Assembly (NCBI RefSeq): GCF_902833055.1
Contig: NZ_CADFEJ010000005.1
Location: forward strand, 310,001-374,000
Direction: 5' to 3'
Source of the DNA: Burkholderia territorii
GTDB lineage: Bacteria; Pseudomonadota; Gammaproteobacteria; Burkholderiales; Burkholderiaceae
Length of the DNA stretch: 64,000 nucleotides
In this document: one piece after another, positions 61,762-64,000 of the stretch
How positions within the stretch are numbered: position 1 is the stretch's first letter
Layout: each line of letters starts with the position of its first letter
Made by a program: the position numbers and the translations under genes
Notes under the pieces: generated by a model
Told to the model about the DNA's origin: nothing
Database searches by the model: none
Seen by the model: only the letters and a program-made list of their open reading frames with translations

Positions 61762-62117
61762 TCGTTCGGCGAGCGCCGCCCGCGCGTATCTCTCTGGATT
61801 CCGATACGAAAGACGCCAGCGCGTCGCTGCCGTGCCGTTTCAGTCCAGTCCGATTGGCGGGCCGCCTGCCGGCCGGTATGCTTTCGATGCGCGGTACCGG
61901 AACGGTTCGTGGGCGGCAGTCTGGACATTGCATGCCGGGAGGAGCGAACCGCTCCGCTGCCGCGCCCCGTGTGCCGGCGACGGTTTGAACGCGGGTGCTC
62001 GATGGTGGCCGGTGGGCGCGGCCACGTGTCGTCCGACGCCATGTTCCGTACCTCTAGAGAAACGCTGCCTCATGCGAGCATCGAGCGCCCGCATCCAAGC
62101 CGCCTTCCTGTTCCCTT
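61762..62117. other. 356 bp intergenic stretch
   Basis: Lies between the beta-barrel gene (plus) and a small gene (minus), both ending here. Long frames are present but have no protein-like features. No strong terminator or repeat was recognised. Confidence 0.5.
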
Positions 62118-62396
62118 TCACGACCGACCTCCGCACGCGATGTAGCCGAAATGCAGCTGGTAACCCTGCATGCCCGGATACTCGGTGGTCAGCCGGCCGT
62201 TGAGCAGCGGCAGGAAGACGTCCGGCGAATAGCCGGGCAGCGAGATCACGCCGATCGCGAGCCCCTTGTACAGCATTGGATAGATCGCACCCGCCGCACA
62301 CACGAGCAGCGCGAGCTGGAAGTAGCGGACGGCCGAGACGGGCGCGTTCGATTCGCCCGGCATCTCGATGGTCGATGCCGCGTCCTGATTCGCCAT
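62118..62396 (-). CDS. small membrane protein, unknown function
   Basis: A 92-residue protein with one clear hydrophobic segment (YFQLALLVCAAGAIYPMLYK, about 25-44) and a conserved-looking second half (SLPGYSPDVFLPLLNGRLTT, YPGMQGYQLHFGYIACG). I do not recognise a family. The abrupt ending after FGYIACGGRS suggests a possible truncation of a longer protein. The start at ATG 62396 is supported by GGAGG 4-8 bases upstream on the minus strand. It lies 100 bp downstream of the terminator at 62497-62525. Confidence 0.5.
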   Translation of the reverse strand: MANQDAASTIEMPGESNAPVSAVRYFQLALLVCAAGAIYPMLYKGLAIGVISLPGYSPDVFLPLLNGRLTTEYPGMQGYQLHFGYIACGGRS

Positions 62397-62794
62397 GTGC
62401 GCCTCCATTTGAATATTCGAAGTCTTCAGACGATGTGCGTGCGATGCGCTCGCCGCGTCGCCGCAGTCCATTCGAGGCTGCGCCGCCGACATGGACAAAA
62501 AAAGACCGCTCCGGGAAGAGCGGTCGTCAAGGAGAGGTCTCCGTGTCGAGGAGACACCGGCAGGTCACCACGTCCGGCCGGCACGTCCATTGTCGACGAC
62601 GGTTGATCGGCTGAGAATCGGCCTGGTCCGAATCCGGCGATGGAATTCAATTCGTCTGTTGTACGAATGTTCTATTCGAACGCTTTCTCGCCGCCATGCA
62701 TCGCGTGCGCAAGCGCCGGCCATATCGCTCCGTGAATGTCGCGACGCGCGGCTCGATGCAAGCCAGCGGATTTCGACGTCGCGCGATGCGCGAA
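62397..62794. other. 398 bp intergenic stretch with intrinsic terminator
   Basis: Between two minus-strand genes. It contains the strong minus-strand terminator at 62497-62525. Just upstream of it, on the minus strand, two mutually exclusive hairpins are possible (GTCTCC/GGAGAC, or GTGTC/GACAC) near 62536-62558. This could be the 3' end of a small RNA or a leader that controls the 92-residue gene. Confidence 0.5.
62497..62525 (-). terminator. intrinsic terminator, minus strand
   Basis: On the minus strand GACCGCTC-TTCCCG-GAGCGGTC forms an 8-pair GC-rich stem with a 6-base loop, directly followed by seven T. This is the clearest Rho-independent terminator of the window. It lies 270 bp past the end of the minus-strand gene at 62795 and 100 bp before the start of the gene at 62396. 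Confidence 0.85.
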
Positions 62795-63628
62795 TCAACG
62801 ATCCGTCAAGCGCGTCTGATTCGTCAGGCCGACGCGCAACGCGTCGGGATTCGACGGCGCAGGCGCAGCAGCCGCACGCGACGACTCGCGCGTCGCGTCC
62901 AGCCAGCGCGAGAACTCGGCGGCCGTCATGCCGACCGCGTCGGCCGCGCTCGGTACCTGCTCGACCGACGCCTCCCGCTGGCGTTGCACGGCAGGCTTCG
63001 CTGCCGCCGCGTGCGCCGGGACGCCGCCGAACGCGGCCGCGCGATCTGGCACCGCGACCGTTGCCTTCTTGCGTCGCGCAACGGCCGGTTTCGCCGCGGA
63101 AACCGGCGTCGCCAATGCATCGGCGGCGCGAACGTCGGCTTGCGGCGCGCTCGAGGTTTGCAGCGCGACTGCCGCTGCGCCGTTCGCGGCAGGTGGCGGC
63201 GAGTCCGGCGCCACGTTCGCCGCGGCGAGTGTCGTGACGACCGTCTCCGCCGGCCGAACGGCAATCGCCGCCCCGTAGACGGTATGCGGCGACGCCGCAG
63301 GCTTGCCGACGTCGAACAGCCGCGTGGCCGCAAAGCCCGCGGAGCCGAACGCGAGGCCTGCGATCAGCGCGAGCAGCGTGGGCCGCCAGCGGCGACGCGG
63401 CGCTTTCGGCTTCACCCACGGTCGGTTGTCCGAACCGAAATCCGTTGCGCGAACCTCGACGCGTGAAGCCTCCGTCGCCCCGCGCACCGCACGCAGATCG
63501 AACACGCCCGGCCGTGGCCGCTTGCTCTTCACGAACGGCATGCGACGCCGACCGTACGGCGGCGGCACGTCCGTGTAAGGACGCGCGAGCGGTAACGCGA
63601 AATGTCCGGTGATGTCCTGCATGCCCAT
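62795..63628 (-). CDS. single-pass membrane protein with Ala/Pro-rich tail, unknown
   Basis: About 277 residues from the ATG at 63628; a GTG at 63712 would add 28 residues and an ATG at 63622 would remove two. A basic N-terminal part of about 90 residues precedes one transmembrane helix (PTLLALIAGLAFGSAGFAAT, about 93-112). A long Ala/Pro/Ser-rich region follows and the end is more ordered (MTAAEFSRWLDATRESSRAA). No family recognised. Ala-rich tails in GC-rich genomes are often poorly conserved. It reads the same way as the adjacent carbonic anhydrase gene, with about 140 bp between them. Confidence 0.5.
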   Translation of the reverse strand: MGMQDITGHFALPLARPYTDVPPPYGRRRMPFVKSKRPRPGVFDLRAVRGATEASRVEVRATDFGSDNRPWVKPKAPRRRWRPTLLALIAGLAFGSAGFAATRLFDVGKPAASPHTVYGAAIAVRPAETVVTTLAAANVAPDSPPPAANGAAAVALQTSSAPQADVRAADALATPVSAAKPAVARRKKATVAVPDRAAAFGGVPAHAAAAKPAVQRQREASVEQVPSAADAVGMTAAEFSRWLDATRESSRAAAAPAPSNPDALRVGLTNQTRLTDR

Positions 63629-63769
63629 GATGTCGACGACGAATCGTCTCGCGTGTGCCGCGCCGATCCGCTCTCCCGTGATGTGAATGAATGGCTCCGA
63701 GTATCGCTGCACGCACGGCCCGAGTAAATCGGACTGGACCTATTCGCGCGGCTGCGACATGCGACCCGC

Positions 63770-64000
63770 CTATCTCACGTCGTAACGCAGCAACGGCCGC
63801 CCGTTCAGCGGCTGCACCACCCGCGCGTTGTGCGAATAACGCATCCGGAACGCGGCGATGTCGTCGGCCGACAGCTCGACAGGCTCGTCGAGCACGTACC
63901 ATTCGACGTTTTCGGTCAGCGGCGGCGTCGTCAGCGACCCGAGATAGTGATAGTAGGTATTGATGTTGCCCGGCATCAGCGCGGCCGCGTGGAACGACGA
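63770..64000 (-). CDS. alpha-carbonic anhydrase, C-terminal part only
   Basis: The last 76 codons, with the 5' end beyond the right edge. The segment ALMPGNINTYYHYLGSLTTP followed by PLTENVEWYVL is the conserved alpha-type carbonic anhydrase region (YxGSLTTPPCxExVxW), carrying the substrate-pocket threonine. These enzymes hydrate CO2 and, in Gram-negative bacteria, are periplasmic. The usual cysteine after TTPP, which forms a disulfide, is leucine here. Zinc-binding histidines lie in the missing part, so activity cannot be judged. Confidence 0.85.
   Translation of the reverse strand, partial: SSFHAAALMPGNINTYYHYLGSLTTPPLTENVEWYVLDEPVELSADDIAAFRMRYSHNARVVQPLNGRPLLRYDVR

Overview
The window is GC-rich, densely coded DNA of a Burkholderia-type betaproteobacterium, probably from the Burkholderia cepacia complex and probably from a secondary replicon. 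The evidence is the strong G/C third-position bias, three small secreted DUF4148 proteins (a family seen mostly in Burkholderiaceae), a YadA-like adhesin with an ESPR leader, and a gene content made of catabolic, efflux and regulatory units. No rRNA, tRNA, ribosomal protein or replication genes were seen. Species is inference.

Layout. 0-7 kb: the start of a DsbA-like oxidoreductase, a LysR regulator, an AlgE-like porin with an exported glyoxalase-fold protein, a DUF1275 membrane protein, then a TetR regulator, a hydrolase remnant and an FAD monooxygenase. 7-16.5 kb: a tripartite RND efflux operon (permease, adaptor, outer membrane factor) facing a heavy-metal-type two-component system. Small DUF4148 genes lie on both outer sides, and matching GATWAC-N6-GTAATC inverted repeats lie in both promoter regions. 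16.6-18.5 kb: a cupin regulator remnant and an exported epoxide hydrolase. 18.6-24.6 kb: a D-xylonate (Weimberg) module of MFS transporter, LacI regulator, xylD and xylX, with TGTTACCGGTAACA-type operators.

25-36 kb: a cupin protein, then a nine-gene sugar locus. A sugar ABC transporter, an aldo/keto reductase, a COG3618 lactonase, an LgoD-like dehydrogenase, a tagaturonate-reductase-like protein and a UxaA-type dehydratase read one way from a shared control region. A FadR-type GntR regulator reads the other way. The enzymes line up as a complete route from L-galactose to 2-keto-3-deoxy-D-gluconate. 36-40 kb: an A/T-richer accessory islet with an Mrr-like nuclease, an orphan small protein, two lipoproteins and four copies of a degenerate repeat.

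40-53.5 kb: a bicupin dioxygenase-like gene with a LysR regulator, a response regulator and hybrid kinase, then a cyanide-insensitive-type bd quinol oxidase (cioAB) running into lutABC (lactate oxidation) and a FUSC exporter, and an opposing membrane protein. 53.5-64 kb: a histidine-kinase gene fragment, a 1261-residue trimeric autotransporter adhesin, a voltage-gated-type potassium channel, a kinase/regulator pair, an outer membrane beta-barrel, a strong minus-strand terminator, small hypothetical proteins and the end of an alpha-carbonic anhydrase.
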